The notes beneath the pieces are model-generated. The model saw nothing but the letters and a program-made list of their open reading frames with translations. It was not told the DNA's origin and made no database searches. Source: Myroides pelagicus (GTDB lineage Bacteria; Bacteroidota; Bacteroidia; Flavobacteriales; Flavobacteriaceae). Taken from it: a stretch of DNA of 33,096 nt. Numbering within the stretch: the first letter of the stretch is position 1; each line of letters starts with the position of its first letter. A program made the translations under genes and the position numbers. The stretch spans positions 1 to 33,096 of the forward strand of contig NZ_WMJY01000029.1 of assembly GCF_009711055.1 (NCBI RefSeq), written 5' to 3'. Positions 16,824 to 24,951 of the stretch are shown here, in pieces.

Positions 16824-18458
16824 TTATTTTTTAGCTTTCGATAATTTCTCTGCTAGTAGTAACGCATTATAAGCATTAACGAATTTTCCTGATGTAGAAA
16901 TTGATTCAAATTTACGAACCTCTTTTTTACTTCCTACAATCACTTCACGATTTACAGGTACTCCTGAATTCATAATAATTCTTTTTACCTCAGAAGCTGT
17001 AAATTCTGGATAGTACGCTCTAATTAAGGCTGCTACTCCTGCTACGTTTGGTGATGCCATTGAAGTACCTTGTAAATATTGGTATGTATTATTTGGTACT
17101 GTTGCATAGATTTTTACTCCTGGAGCAAATACATCCACATCATAGTGTCCATAGTTAGAGAATCTTGCAACCATATTTTTACCGAACTCTGGGTTTAATG
17201 CACCGACAACTAAAAAGTTGTCTGAAATTTCAGCTCCCATATTTACATTGTCGTTTGGATATCTTTCTACGCCACCTTCAATGTTTAAGTCCATAGCATC
17301 ATTACCAGCTGCTACTACGATTAATACGTCTTTATCCTCTGCGTATTTAATCGCGTCTCTTACCCATTGACTGTTTTCTTCGTAGTATTTACCAAAACTT
17401 CCATTGATTACTTTCGCTCCGTTATCTACTGCATAGCGGATACCTAGTGCGATATCTTTATCGTACTCATCTCCATCAGGAACAGCGCGGATAGCCATAA
17501 TCTCCACTGCATCTGAAGCTACTCCATCTCCTCCTAGGTCATTGTGACGTGATTGTGCTATGATACCAGCTACGTGTGTACCGTGTTTAGCTTCATTTCT
17601 ATCTGGTCCTAACACATTGTTATCCCCGTAAATACGGTCATTGATATCAGTGTGATCATCACCAACTAATTTACGTCCATCATATTCTAGATTTAAGTGA
17701 TGGGCTAATTTGCTTTCAATGGCTCCGTTGTATCCTTTTACCCAATCAGTATCTCTACCCATTTTGAATACACTGTACATTACATTTTTAGAGTGCTTAA
17801 TATCGTCACTTACTGTATCATCAGCAGGGATTTTATCTAAGTCTTCTTGAGTGAATGTATCTTTGTCGAATAGTTTTGCTAAACGTTCATAAGCACGTAA
17901 GTAAGATTGTGCTTTAACAAGTTTTTCTTCAGCTTCTTTCTTTTCTTTGTCATATTGAGCAACTGCTCTTTTGTATTGTGCTGATCCATCATCTCCACGG
18001 CGAATTACACGTACCATTTCTACTGTTTCGTGTACTGAGTTTCCTAGGAAATTCCATCCGTGTATATCATCAACATAACCGTTATTATCGTCGTCAATAT
18101 TGTTTCCTGCGATTTCTTTAGGATTATTCCAGATATGGTTTTTAAGATCGTCATGATCAATTTCAATACCTGAATCAATTACACCTACGACAACTTTTGA
18201 AGGAAGTTTTTTTCCTTTTAATAATAGTTCGTACGCCTTATCTACAGACATACCAGGCACTGTATCTGTCAAGATATCTAAGTGACTCCATCTCTTTAGT
18301 TGATCCTCTGTTAGTTTTGTAGTCCTTTTTTCTAGGTGATCTACATTCGTAATTGGAGAATAGTTTTGCGCATTCTCTACTGCTGTCTTCGTTCCTCCAC
18401 AGCTTGTCAAAGCCAATGCTAAAGCAGCTGATAGGTATAAAGGTTTAATCAATCGCAT
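16824..18458 (-). CDS. S8 subtilisin-like serine protease, lipoprotein
   Basis: The 544-residue protein starts with a lipoprotein signal (MRLIKPLYLSAALALALTSC, lipobox Cys20). The catalytic triad is complete: Asp95 in GVIDSGIEIDH, His292 in HGTHVAGI and Ser466 in GTSMASPNVAG, with the oxyanion Asn in AAGNDAM. The Asp-to-His interval is nearly 200 residues, far longer than in subtilisin, and holds a charged, helix-rich insert (about residues 145-230). This layout is seen in other Bacteroidota S8 peptidases. It has no long N-terminal propeptide and no C-terminal sorting domain. It is probably membrane-anchored and involved in protein processing or turnover at the cell envelope. Confidence 0.93.
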   Translation of the reverse strand: MRLIKPLYLSAALALALTSCGGTKTAVENAQNYSPITNVDHLEKRTTKLTEDQLKRWSHLDILTDTVPGMSVDKAYELLLKGKKLPSKVVVGVIDSGIEIDHDDLKNHIWNNPKEIAGNNIDDDNNGYVDDIHGWNFLGNSVHETVEMVRVIRRGDDGSAQYKRAVAQYDKEKKEAEEKLVKAQSYLRAYERLAKLFDKDTFTQEDLDKIPADDTVSDDIKHSKNVMYSVFKMGRDTDWVKGYNGAIESKLAHHLNLEYDGRKLVGDDHTDINDRIYGDNNVLGPDRNEAKHGTHVAGIIAQSRHNDLGGDGVASDAVEIMAIRAVPDGDEYDKDIALGIRYAVDNGAKVINGSFGKYYEENSQWVRDAIKYAEDKDVLIVVAAGNDAMDLNIEGGVERYPNDNVNMGAEISDNFLVVGALNPEFGKNMVARFSNYGHYDVDVFAPGVKIYATVPNNTYQYLQGTSMASPNVAGVAALIRAYYPEFTASEVKRIIMNSGVPVNREVIVGSKKEVRKFESISTSGKFVNAYNALLLAEKLSKAKK

Positions 18459-18534
18459 TATAGTTAAATTTAAATTATCATTGTTATAAGTGCTAAAAAT
18501 AAAAATAAGTTACATCTTGTCGATGTACTTAACA

Positions 18535-19395
18535 CTAAATTAAGATATCATTAGCTTTTAGATTTTCATTTAGTCTTACTCCTTTCTCAGTGTGATGAAC
18601 GGTGATGATTTCATTGTGAGCATCATGCTCTAAGAATAGATACCAGTTTTCGTCTGCTGCTTGTTGAAGAAATTTAGCTTTTTCATCAAGGGTAAGTAAT
18701 GGACGTGTGTCATATCCCATAACGTAAGGAAGTGGAATATGACCGACAGTTGGAAGTAAGTCTGCAGTATAAGCTATTTTCATTCCTTTGTAATTTATGA
18801 TTGGGATCATTTGCTTTTCGGTATGACCATCTGCAAAGAATATATCAAATCCAAGTTCTGAATTCGTCAGTAAGATTTCATTTGAACGCTTGATGAAATT
18901 TAATGCACCGCTTTCTTGAATAGGAATGATATTTTCTGATAAAAAAGAAGCTTTTTCACGTGCATTGGGTTCCGTCGCCCACTCCCAGTGGTTTTCATTT
19001 GTCCAGTACTTGGCATTCTTAAAGGCATTGACATATCCTGTACGACCAGTGTTCCAATTTACAGCTCCTCCTACATGATCAAAGTGTAAATGTGTTAGGA
19101 AAACATCTGTAATATCATCTCTGTGAAAGCCATATTTAGCTAATGAAGCGTCAAGGTTATGATCTCCCCAAAGGTTGTAGTAACCAAAAAACTTTTCTGA
19201 TTGTTTGTTTCCCATTCCTGTATCTATGAGGATTAGCCGATTGCCTTCTTCAATTAGTAATAATCTAGCTGCTAGATCTATTAAATTATTGTTATCTGCT
19301 GGGTTTGTTTTATTCCAAATAACTTTCGGTACAACACCAAACATAGCACCTCCATCTAGTTTGAAGTTACCACTTTCTATAGCGTATAATTTCAT
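18535..19395 (-). CDS. MBL-fold metallo-hydrolase (AiiA-like architecture)
   Basis: The 286-residue protein has the two-metal MBL site: HLHFDH (His102, His104, Asp106, His107), His191 in FADGH, Asp212 in AYTADLL and His257 in LEHD. The pattern resembles N-acyl homoserine lactonases and related hydrolases, but the substrate cannot be decided from these motifs, and many paralogues act on other esters or lactones. No signal peptide is seen. It lies 77 nt upstream of the S8 protease gene on the same strand, with no terminator visible between. Element copy B lies about 265 nt upstream in the same orientation. Confidence 0.88.
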   Translation of the reverse strand: MKLYAIESGNFKLDGGAMFGVVPKVIWNKTNPADNNNLIDLAARLLLIEEGNRLILIDTGMGNKQSEKFFGYYNLWGDHNLDASLAKYGFHRDDITDVFLTHLHFDHVGGAVNWNTGRTGYVNAFKNAKYWTNENHWEWATEPNAREKASFLSENIIPIQESGALNFIKRSNEILLTNSELGFDIFFADGHTEKQMIPIINYKGMKIAYTADLLPTVGHIPLPYVMGYDTRPLLTLDEKAKFLQQAADENWYLFLEHDAHNEIITVHHTEKGVRLNENLKANDILI

Positions 19396-19660
19396 AATTG
19401 TTTTAGTTTAATTGAGTTATGTGCAAATTAAGCAATTTATTTCTCCATCTGCTATTTTTTTGTAAAAGACTCTCTATATTGAGTCAGGTGGTAAAGTCTA
19501 TGGTTAATACTATTTTTACAAATCAAACTTTTTTTAGGGTGTATATCTGTTAGGTATTATAATTGGGGATAAATTGATATTTTTTTTATTAAATAATTTG
19601 TACAATACTGAACTCAGAAACATTTTTAAAAATAATGTAACTTGTTTTTGCTCTTAAAGG

Positions 19661-19792
19661 TTTCAAAATGATAGTATTTGTTGCCTAGCTTGTGCTATGA
19701 GTGCAGTATCCCTGCAGTTTACTACCCCAGAAGTAGTTTCTTGGCAAGGTAAGTGCACGCATAGGTCAAGAACGCATGGAAAAAATATGAAT
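19661..19792 (-). repeat. Conserved intergenic element, copy B (possible structured RNA)
   Basis: This is the inverted partner of 4343-4488. The core (19661-19758) aligns gap-free with 4389-4486 at about 83 of 98 positions. Conserved blocks on the minus strand are CTTGACCTAT, GTGCACTT, CCTTGCCAAG, ACTGCAGG, ATACTGC, CATAGCACAAGCT and GGCAACAAATACT. The main stem TTGCCAAG/CTAGGCAA has one mismatch here. The inner hairpin is kept as GTAGTA with TACTGC through a G.U pair. The conservation is not of coding type: the frame over copy A is not maintained here. Confidence 0.7.
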
Positions 19793-19849
19793 CTAAGTAG
19801 ATTATCAATTGCAGTAATCTTATCGACTTTAATAAGTAATGCTGATTAA
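19787..19849 (+). CDS. Short ORF resembling an isolated signal peptide
   Basis: A 20-codon frame encodes MNLSRLSIAVILSTLISNAD, with a basic N-terminal part, a hydrophobic core and an SNA-type cleavage end, then a stop. It may be the start of a decayed secreted-protein gene or chance. It overlaps the edge of element copy B and has no visible promoter of its own. Confidence 0.2.
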   Translation: MNLSRLSIAVILSTLISNAD

Positions 19850-20261
19850 AGTAATAGTTAATCTTATTTATAAAGCGTTTATGAATATTTGTTTGACGTC
19901 AGAATGGTCGAAAGTTAATGTTTTTTTAATGAAATAATGCAGAATTACTAATTTTGAAAACTGCTTACTAATTAGTTGTTTTTTTTCGAAAGAGTACTGA
20001 TTTTCTCCCTAAATCGCATTTATTATAGTAATCGGTGATACATAATTACTTATTTATGTCAACTAGCATAGTGGAAGTGTTTATAGCTTTGTTTTTACTT
20101 ATTAGGGTGATAACTGATTTTTTTTGTGTTTTGTCTTAAAGGTGTGGTCGTAGTCGTGGGTATTATTGTTAAAAGCTGTGAATGTTTGGTATATTATCTT
20201 TAATGTTCTTGAAATTTAGCGTTAAAGTTACAATCTTTGTGTCATAGTAAAAAAGATCGGT

Positions 20262-20308
20262 GTTTAGTGAAAATAACTAATTAGTTTTCAGTAGTTTTTT
20301 CACTAAAC
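20262..20308. repeat. Long imperfect inverted repeat upstream of sufA
   Basis: GTTTAGTGAAAA-T-AACTA (20262-20279) pairs with the complement at 20292-20308, giving 17 bp with one bulged T and a 12-nt loop. No T-run follows directly on the plus strand. On the minus strand a run of six Ts comes about 8 nt after the stem, but no minus-strand gene is visible upstream. Its role is unknown. Confidence 0.6.
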
Positions 20309-20424
20309 CACTACGTAAAGAATAGATTTATAGAATGTTCTAATAATAGTTTTTATTTATTTCAGTATTAAAACTTCTAATCGTTATTAATGTGTAGGTT
20401 ATAGGGCAAACCATTTTTTTATAA

Positions 20425-20432
20425 TACCTTTG
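20425..20432 (+). promoter_or_regulatory. suf operon (sufABCD) promoter -7 box
   Basis: TACCTTTG fits TAnnTTTG exactly and ends 39 nt before the sufA ATG. No clear -33 TTTG was seen. Confidence 0.6.
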
Positions 20433-20471
20433 CATAGACAATTTTAGAATCAATCTATTTATAAGTTACGT

Positions 20472-20801
20472 ATGATAAAAGTATCAGATATAGCGAAGAA
20501 ACATGTCGCACTAATGATGGAGGATGAAGGTTTTGATCCAGTTGCGGACTATGTTAGAGTTGGAGTTACTAGTGGTGGTTGCTCTGGCCTTTCTTACCAA
20601 TTAAAATTCGATCGTGAAGTGTCAGAAGATGATAAAGTTTTTGAAGACAACGGAGTTAGAATAGTTGTTGATAAAAAGAGCTTCTTGTACTTGGTAGGAA
20701 CTACTTTAGAGTATTCTGGAGGATTGAACGGAAAAGGCTTTTACTTTAATAATCCAAACGCAAGTCGAACTTGTGGTTGTGGTGAAAGCTTTTCACTATA
20801 A
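20472..20801 (+). CDS. sufA: SufA/IscA-type iron-sulfur carrier
   Basis: A-type carriers receive Fe-S clusters from the SufBCD scaffold and pass them to target apoproteins. The 109-residue protein has the three conserved cysteines: Cys37 in TSGGCSGLSY and Cys101 and Cys103 in the C-terminal CGCGESF. The length and the signature are those of the HesB/IscA/SufA family. It is the first gene of the suf block, 108 nt ahead of the proposed sufB start, with a hairpin in the gap. The name sufA follows from context; the sequence alone would also allow erpA or iscA. Confidence 0.93.
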   Translation: MIKVSDIAKKHVALMMEDEGFDPVADYVRVGVTSGGCSGLSYQLKFDREVSEDDKVFEDNGVRIVVDKKSFLYLVGTTLEYSGGLNGKGFYFNNPNASRTCGCGESFSL

Positions 20802-20812
20802 GACTTCAAGGT

Positions 20813-20840
20813 AGAAGGATGGGTGTATATCCATCTTTCT
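20813..20840 (+). terminator. Hairpin between sufA and sufB (possible attenuator or processing site)
   Basis: AGAAGGATGG (20813-20822) pairs with CCATCTTTCT (20831-20840) with one mismatch and an 8-nt loop, followed by GTCCTTTTG. The T-run is poor, so it is more likely partial termination or an mRNA stability element than a full stop. Confidence 0.4.
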
Positions 20841-20909
20841 GTCCTTTTGATAATTAGTTTAAAAATAAATGAAGCGTACGAGAAAGTAGTGGCTTTTAAG
20901 TATAAACAT

Positions 20910-22358
20910 ATGAGTAAGTATACAGAAGAAGATTTAAAGAAAGAATTAGAAACCAAGGAATATGAATATGGGTTCTATACAGATATAGAGTCTGAGACGT
21001 TTCCTGTTGGTTTGAATGAAGGTATTGTTAGAGCGATCTCTGAGAAGAAAGGTGAACCAGAATGGATGACTGAATGGAGATTAGAGGCATTCCGTATATG
21101 GGAGTCTATGATCGAGCCAGAGTGGGCCAATGTGAACTATACTAAACCAGATTTTCAAGGTATCTCTTATTACTCAGCTCCTAAGAAGAAGGATCAGTAT
21201 AAGAGTTTAGACGAAGTAGATCCTGAATTGATTGAGACTTTTAATAAGCTTGGTATTTCTATAGAGGAACAAAAACGTCTTTCAGGTGTAGCGATAGATA
21301 TTGTGATGGATTCAGTTTCAGTAGCAACTACGTTTAAAGAAACATTAGCAGAAAAAGGAATTATATTTTGTTCTATTTCTGAGGCGATTAAGATGTATCC
21401 GGAGTTGGTTAAGAAGTACTTAGGTACTGTTGTTCCTCAAACGGATAACTTCTATGCAGCATTGAATTCTGCTGTTTTTTCTGATGGATCTTTCTGTTAT
21501 ATTCCAAAAGGAGTTCGTTGTCCAATGGAATTGTCAACTTATTTCCGTATTAATCAAGCGGGTACTGGTCAGTTTGAGCGTACTTTAGTTATCGCTGATG
21601 AGGGAAGTTATGTATCTTACTTAGAAGGTTGTACTGCACCGTCACGTGATGAAAATCAATTACATGCTGCTGTAGTTGAACTTATCGCTATGGATGATGC
21701 TGAGATCAAATATTCTACTGTACAAAACTGGTTCCCTGGAGACAGTGAAGGTAAAGGGGGAGTATTTAATTTTGTGACTAAACGTGGTCTATGTGAGAAA
21801 AATGCTAAGATTTCTTGGACACAAGTAGAGACAGGTTCTGCAGTAACTTGGAAATATCCATCATGTGTGCTTAAAGGTGATAATTCGATTGGTGAGTTCT
21901 ATTCAATCGCTGTTACAAATAATTTCCAACAAGCAGATACGGGAACTAAGATGATCCATTTAGGTAAGAATACTAGATCGACAATTATTTCTAAAGGTAT
22001 TTCTGCGGGTAAATCACAAAATAGTTATAGAGGTTTAGTACAGATTGGGCCTAGAGCAGAAAATGCACGTAACTTCTCTCAATGTGATTCATTATTGATG
22101 GGTAATGAGTGTGGAGCACACACTTTTCCTTATATCGAAGCTAAGAATACTAGTGCGCAGATAGAACACGAGGCTACAACAAGTAAAATTGGAGAAGATC
22201 AAATTTTCTATTGTAATCAACGTGGTATCCCTACAGAAAAGGCTATTGCTTTAATCGTAAATGGATTTTCTAAAGAAGTGTTGAATAAACTTCCAATGGA
22301 GTTTGCTGTAGAGGCTCAAAAGTTATTAGAGATTTCGTTAGAAGGAAGTGTAGGATAG
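20910..22358 (+). CDS. sufB: Fe-S cluster assembly scaffold protein SufB
   Basis: SufB is the scaffold subunit of the SufBC2D complex on which Fe-S clusters are built from sulfur delivered by SufS-SufE. I start at ATG 20910, giving 482 residues ([20 protein letters not shown]), close to known SufB lengths. The longer open frame from a GTG at 20823 would add 29 residues that are unlike the family and overlap a hairpin. Family features include [19 protein letters not shown], the segment [40 protein letters not shown] and the C-terminal [14 protein letters not shown]. It is followed by sufC after 59 nt. Confidence 0.97.
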   Translation: MSKYTEEDLKKELETKEYEYGFYTDIESETFPVGLNEGIVRAISEKKGEPEWMTEWRLEAFRIWESMIEPEWANVNYTKPDFQGISYYSAPKKKDQYKSLDEVDPELIETFNKLGISIEEQKRLSGVAIDIVMDSVSVATTFKETLAEKGIIFCSISEAIKMYPELVKKYLGTVVPQTDNFYAALNSAVFSDGSFCYIPKGVRCPMELSTYFRINQAGTGQFERTLVIADEGSYVSYLEGCTAPSRDENQLHAAVVELIAMDDAEIKYSTVQNWFPGDSEGKGGVFNFVTKRGLCEKNAKISWTQVETGSAVTWKYPSCVLKGDNSIGEFYSIAVTNNFQQADTGTKMIHLGKNTRSTIISKGISAGKSQNSYRGLVQIGPRAENARNFSQCDSLLMGNECGAHTFPYIEAKNTSAQIEHEATTSKIGEDQIFYCNQRGIPTEKAIALIVNGFSKEVLNKLPMEFAVEAQKLLEISLEGSVG

Positions 22359-22417
22359 TCTTCCGTTATTCAGCTTAGTTATACAAACAAAACCCCTCAA
22401 TTAAATTAAAATATTAT

Positions 22418-23167
22418 ATGTTACAGATAAAGAATTTACACGCTAGTGTTGAAGATAAAGAGATATTAAAAGGAATTAACTTAGAAGTTAAAGCTGGAGA
22501 AATTCATGCAATTATGGGACCAAATGGTGCTGGTAAAAGTACCTTATCGTCTGTGATCGCTGGAAATGAAGCATTTGAAGTTACCGAAGGTGAGATTATT
22601 TTGGAAGGTGAAGAATTAGGAGAATTAGCTCCAGAAGAAAGAGCTCATAAGGGTGTTTTCTTATCGTTTCAATACCCTGTAGAAATTCCGGGTGTTTCAG
22701 TTACAAACTTTATGAAAACAGCTATCAACGAATCGCGTAAAGCTCAAGGCTTAGAAGAGATGCCTGCAAGTGATATGTTGAAGAAAATTAAAGAAAAAGC
22801 GGAGCTTTTAGAGATTGATAGAAAGTTTTTATCACGATCTCTAAATGAAGGTTTTTCTGGAGGAGAGAAGAAGCGTAATGAGATTTTTCAAATGGCTATG
22901 TTAGAGCCTAAGTTAGCTATCCTTGATGAAACAGATTCTGGTCTTGATATCGATGCATTGCGTATCGTAGCAAACGGTGTAAATAAATTAAAAAGCAAAG
23001 ACAATGCTATTATTGTAATTACACATTACCAACGTTTGTTAGACTATATCGTTCCAGATTTCGTACACGTGTTACACGATGGTAAAATCGTAAAAACAGG
23101 AGGTAAAGAATTAGCTTTAGAATTAGAGGAAAAAGGATATGATTGGATTAAGTCTTCTGTTGAATAA
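22418..23167 (+). CDS. sufC: Fe-S cluster assembly ATPase SufC
   Basis: SufC is the ABC-type ATPase of the SufBC2D scaffold; it works in the cytosol without membrane subunits. The 249-residue protein shows Walker [10 protein letters not shown] (residues 34-42), the signature [10 protein letters not shown] (about 147-156), Walker [13 protein letters not shown] (about 166-177) and the switch His in VITHYQRLL. The ETDSGLD and GGEKKRNE forms separate SufC from transporter ATPases. It lies between sufB and sufD in the usual order with short gaps. Confidence 0.97.
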   Translation: MLQIKNLHASVEDKEILKGINLEVKAGEIHAIMGPNGAGKSTLSSVIAGNEAFEVTEGEIILEGEELGELAPEERAHKGVFLSFQYPVEIPGVSVTNFMKTAINESRKAQGLEEMPASDMLKKIKEKAELLEIDRKFLSRSLNEGFSGGEKKRNEIFQMAMLEPKLAILDETDSGLDIDALRIVANGVNKLKSKDNAIIVITHYQRLLDYIVPDFVHVLHDGKIVKTGGKELALELEEKGYDWIKSSVE

Positions 23168-23216
23168 TTAGAAGCACCAATTAACTGATTCAATCATTTC
23201 TAACAGTAAGTAATAT

Positions 23217-24533
23217 ATGGAACTTAAAGATAAATTTATAACGTCATATGCTCCCTTTGAAGCACAAATCATTGGTGAAGTTGATGCGTTAAGAAAAATA
23301 CGCTTAGAAGGTCTAAAAACTTTTGAAGCAAAAGGATTTCCTACTAAAAAGGAAGAAGCTTGGAAATATACGTCATTGAATTCTCTTTTAAAGAAGGAAT
23401 ACAATATTCTTCCAGCTGCAGTTTCGATATCTAAAGAAGAGGTTAAGGAGTTTTTCCTTAAAGATACGGATACGTATAAATTAGTGTTTATCAACGGAGT
23501 TTTAGCTGTTGAGTTGTCTGATTATACTTCAGATATCGCTACTATTCTACCGATGTCAGTAGCTTTTAAAAATGAAGAAACTCTTTCACTTTTAAATGAG
23601 TATTATAATCAAACAGTTAATAAAGATGATTCATTAACTGCTTTGAACACTGCGTTTGCTGCGGAAGGTGCATTTATTTATGTAGGGAAGAGTAAAGTTG
23701 TAGATAAACCAATTGAACTTGTATACTTGAGTACCTCTACAGAAGAGGCAGTTTTTACTCAACCTAGAAACTTAGTTATCGTAGGTGAAAATGCACAAGT
23801 AAAGATTGTTGAAAGACATCAAAATATCGGAACAGCTGATACTATCACTAATGTAGTGACTGAAATTTATTCAGAAAAGCACGCTCTATGTGATTATTAT
23901 AAATTGCAGAATGATGTAGCAGCTGCGAATTTGATTGATAACACATATATCAAACAAGGAGATTCGAGCCGTGTTTGTGTTCATACGTTTTCTTTTGGCG
24001 GTAAATTGACACGTAACAATTTAAACTTCTACCAAGAGGGCGAGCATATCGACAGTACATTGAAAGGAATTACAATTATCGGTAATAAACAACATGTAGA
24101 TCATTATACGTTAGTTTCTCATAATCAGCCTAATTGTGAAAGTCACCAAAATTATAAGAGTATCTTTGATGATAGTGCTGTAGGTGTATTTAATGGTAAG
24201 ATTTATGTAGATAAGATTGCTCAAAAAACGGATGGATTCCAACAAAATAACAATATTCTATTGAGTGATAAAGCGACAGTTTATACGAAGCCTCAATTAG
24301 AAATTTTTGCTGATGATGTGAAGTGTTCTCATGGTTGTACAATCGGACAACTTGATGATGAAGCAATGTTTTATATGCGTCAAAGAGGTATTCCTCAAAG
24401 AGAAGCTAAGGCTTTATTAATGTACGCATTTACAGAGGAAGTAATGAGTAGCATTAGTATTCCATCTCTTCGATTGATGATTGCTAATCTGATTGCTTCT
24501 AAGTTGGGAGTATCGATGGACTTTGAAATTTAA
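23217..24533 (+). CDS. sufD: Fe-S cluster assembly protein SufD
   Basis: SufD is the SufB paralogue that completes the SufBC2D complex and is needed for iron entry. The 438-residue protein has the family C-terminal beta-helix with VDHYTLVSHNQPNCESHQNY, the segment GVFNGKIYVDKIAQKTDGFQ and CSHGCTIGQLDDEAMFYMRQ, ending in the usual helical tail with IPSLRLMIANLI. It starts 49 nt after sufC and ends the first suf block with a terminator. Confidence 0.97.
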   Translation: MELKDKFITSYAPFEAQIIGEVDALRKIRLEGLKTFEAKGFPTKKEEAWKYTSLNSLLKKEYNILPAAVSISKEEVKEFFLKDTDTYKLVFINGVLAVELSDYTSDIATILPMSVAFKNEETLSLLNEYYNQTVNKDDSLTALNTAFAAEGAFIYVGKSKVVDKPIELVYLSTSTEEAVFTQPRNLVIVGENAQVKIVERHQNIGTADTITNVVTEIYSEKHALCDYYKLQNDVAAANLIDNTYIKQGDSSRVCVHTFSFGGKLTRNNLNFYQEGEHIDSTLKGITIIGNKQHVDHYTLVSHNQPNCESHQNYKSIFDDSAVGVFNGKIYVDKIAQKTDGFQQNNNILLSDKATVYTKPQLEIFADDVKCSHGCTIGQLDDEAMFYMRQRGIPQREAKALLMYAFTEEVMSSISIPSLRLMIANLIASKLGVSMDFEI

Positions 24534-24556
24534 TTTCTATTTATTTTATAATGAAG

Positions 24557-24595
24557 AATAAGGTTATTTCTATTTAGAGATAGCCTTATTTTTTT
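24557..24595 (+). terminator. Terminator of the sufABCD block
   Basis: AATAAGGTTATTTCT pairs with AGAGATAGCCTTATT through two G.U pairs, with an ATTT loop and a T-run after the stem. It sits 23 nt after the sufD stop codon. Confidence 0.82.
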
Positions 24596-24608
24596 GCTAT
24601 AAAAAAGA

Positions 24609-24639
24609 AACCAGACTATGTGGGGAAATTAGTCTGGTT
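24609..24639 (-). terminator. Minus-strand terminator-like hairpin without an obvious gene
   Basis: AACCAGACTA (24609-24618) and TAGTCTGGTT (24630-24639) pair perfectly with an 11-nt loop. On the minus strand TTTCTTTTTT follows. nrdA already has its own terminator to the right, so this one would end a separate transcript from 24640-24900. Confidence 0.65.
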
Positions 24640-24751
24640 ATCTAAAGAAAAAAGTTTGTTGTTTTTGTTGTACTGATATTATATCGAATATTATACCACT
24701 TTTAGTTTAAATTACTATTCTAGTAGTTTAACTTCTGAATTAGTATGTTTT

Positions 24752-24826
24752 TTAAGAGATGTGTTTTTTATTATATCGTTTTGTGATGAGGAGGAATAGT
24801 AATCCTAGTAATGGTATTAAGGTCAA
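24752..24826 (-). CDS. Possible 24-residue membrane peptide (TTG start)
   Basis: A minus-strand frame open from 24859 encodes, from a TTG at 24826, MTLIPLLGLLFLLITKRY and then a short basic tail. It has one transmembrane-like segment. There is no ATG and no clear promoter, so it may be chance or a remnant; a terminator-like hairpin lies about 110 nt downstream. Confidence 0.2.
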   Translation of the reverse strand: MTLIPLLGLLFLLITKRYNKKHIS

Positions 24827-24904
24827 GAGAGAGTATTTAAGTTGATTTAAGCTACCTTTTCAATTTAATGCTATATTATCATAAAGGAAAAGTATTAAGG
24901 TAAA

Positions 24905-24932
24905 AAAAGGGAATTCAATTGAATTCCCTTTT
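24905..24932 (-). terminator. Terminator of nrdBA
   Basis: AAAAGGGAATTC and GAATTCCCTTTT flank AATT, making a 28-bp perfect palindrome. On the minus strand seven Ts follow. It lies 19 nt downstream of the nrdA stop codon. Confidence 0.88.
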
Positions 24933-24951
24933 GTATATTTTGTAGTTGTTC

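Larger units (their letters stand above)
19396..20471. other. Gene-free 1-kb region between divergent MBL hydrolase and sufA
   Basis: No full gene was seen. It holds element copy B (19661-19792), a 20-codon ORF coding for a signal-peptide-like sequence (19787-19849), a long imperfect hairpin (20262-20308) and the sufA promoter. It could be a decayed locus with regulatory or RNA elements. Confidence 0.55.
24596..24951. other. Non-coding gap between sufD and nrdA
   Basis: It holds a minus-strand terminator-like hairpin (24609-24639), a possible short minus-strand ORF for a membrane peptide (24752-24826) and the nrdA terminator (24905-24932). No established gene was seen. Confidence 0.5.

Noticed and set aside
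20823..20909. Longer sufB start at GTG 20823
   Set aside because: The extra 29 residues do not resemble SufB and overlap the intercistronic hairpin; ATG 20910 gives the family length.
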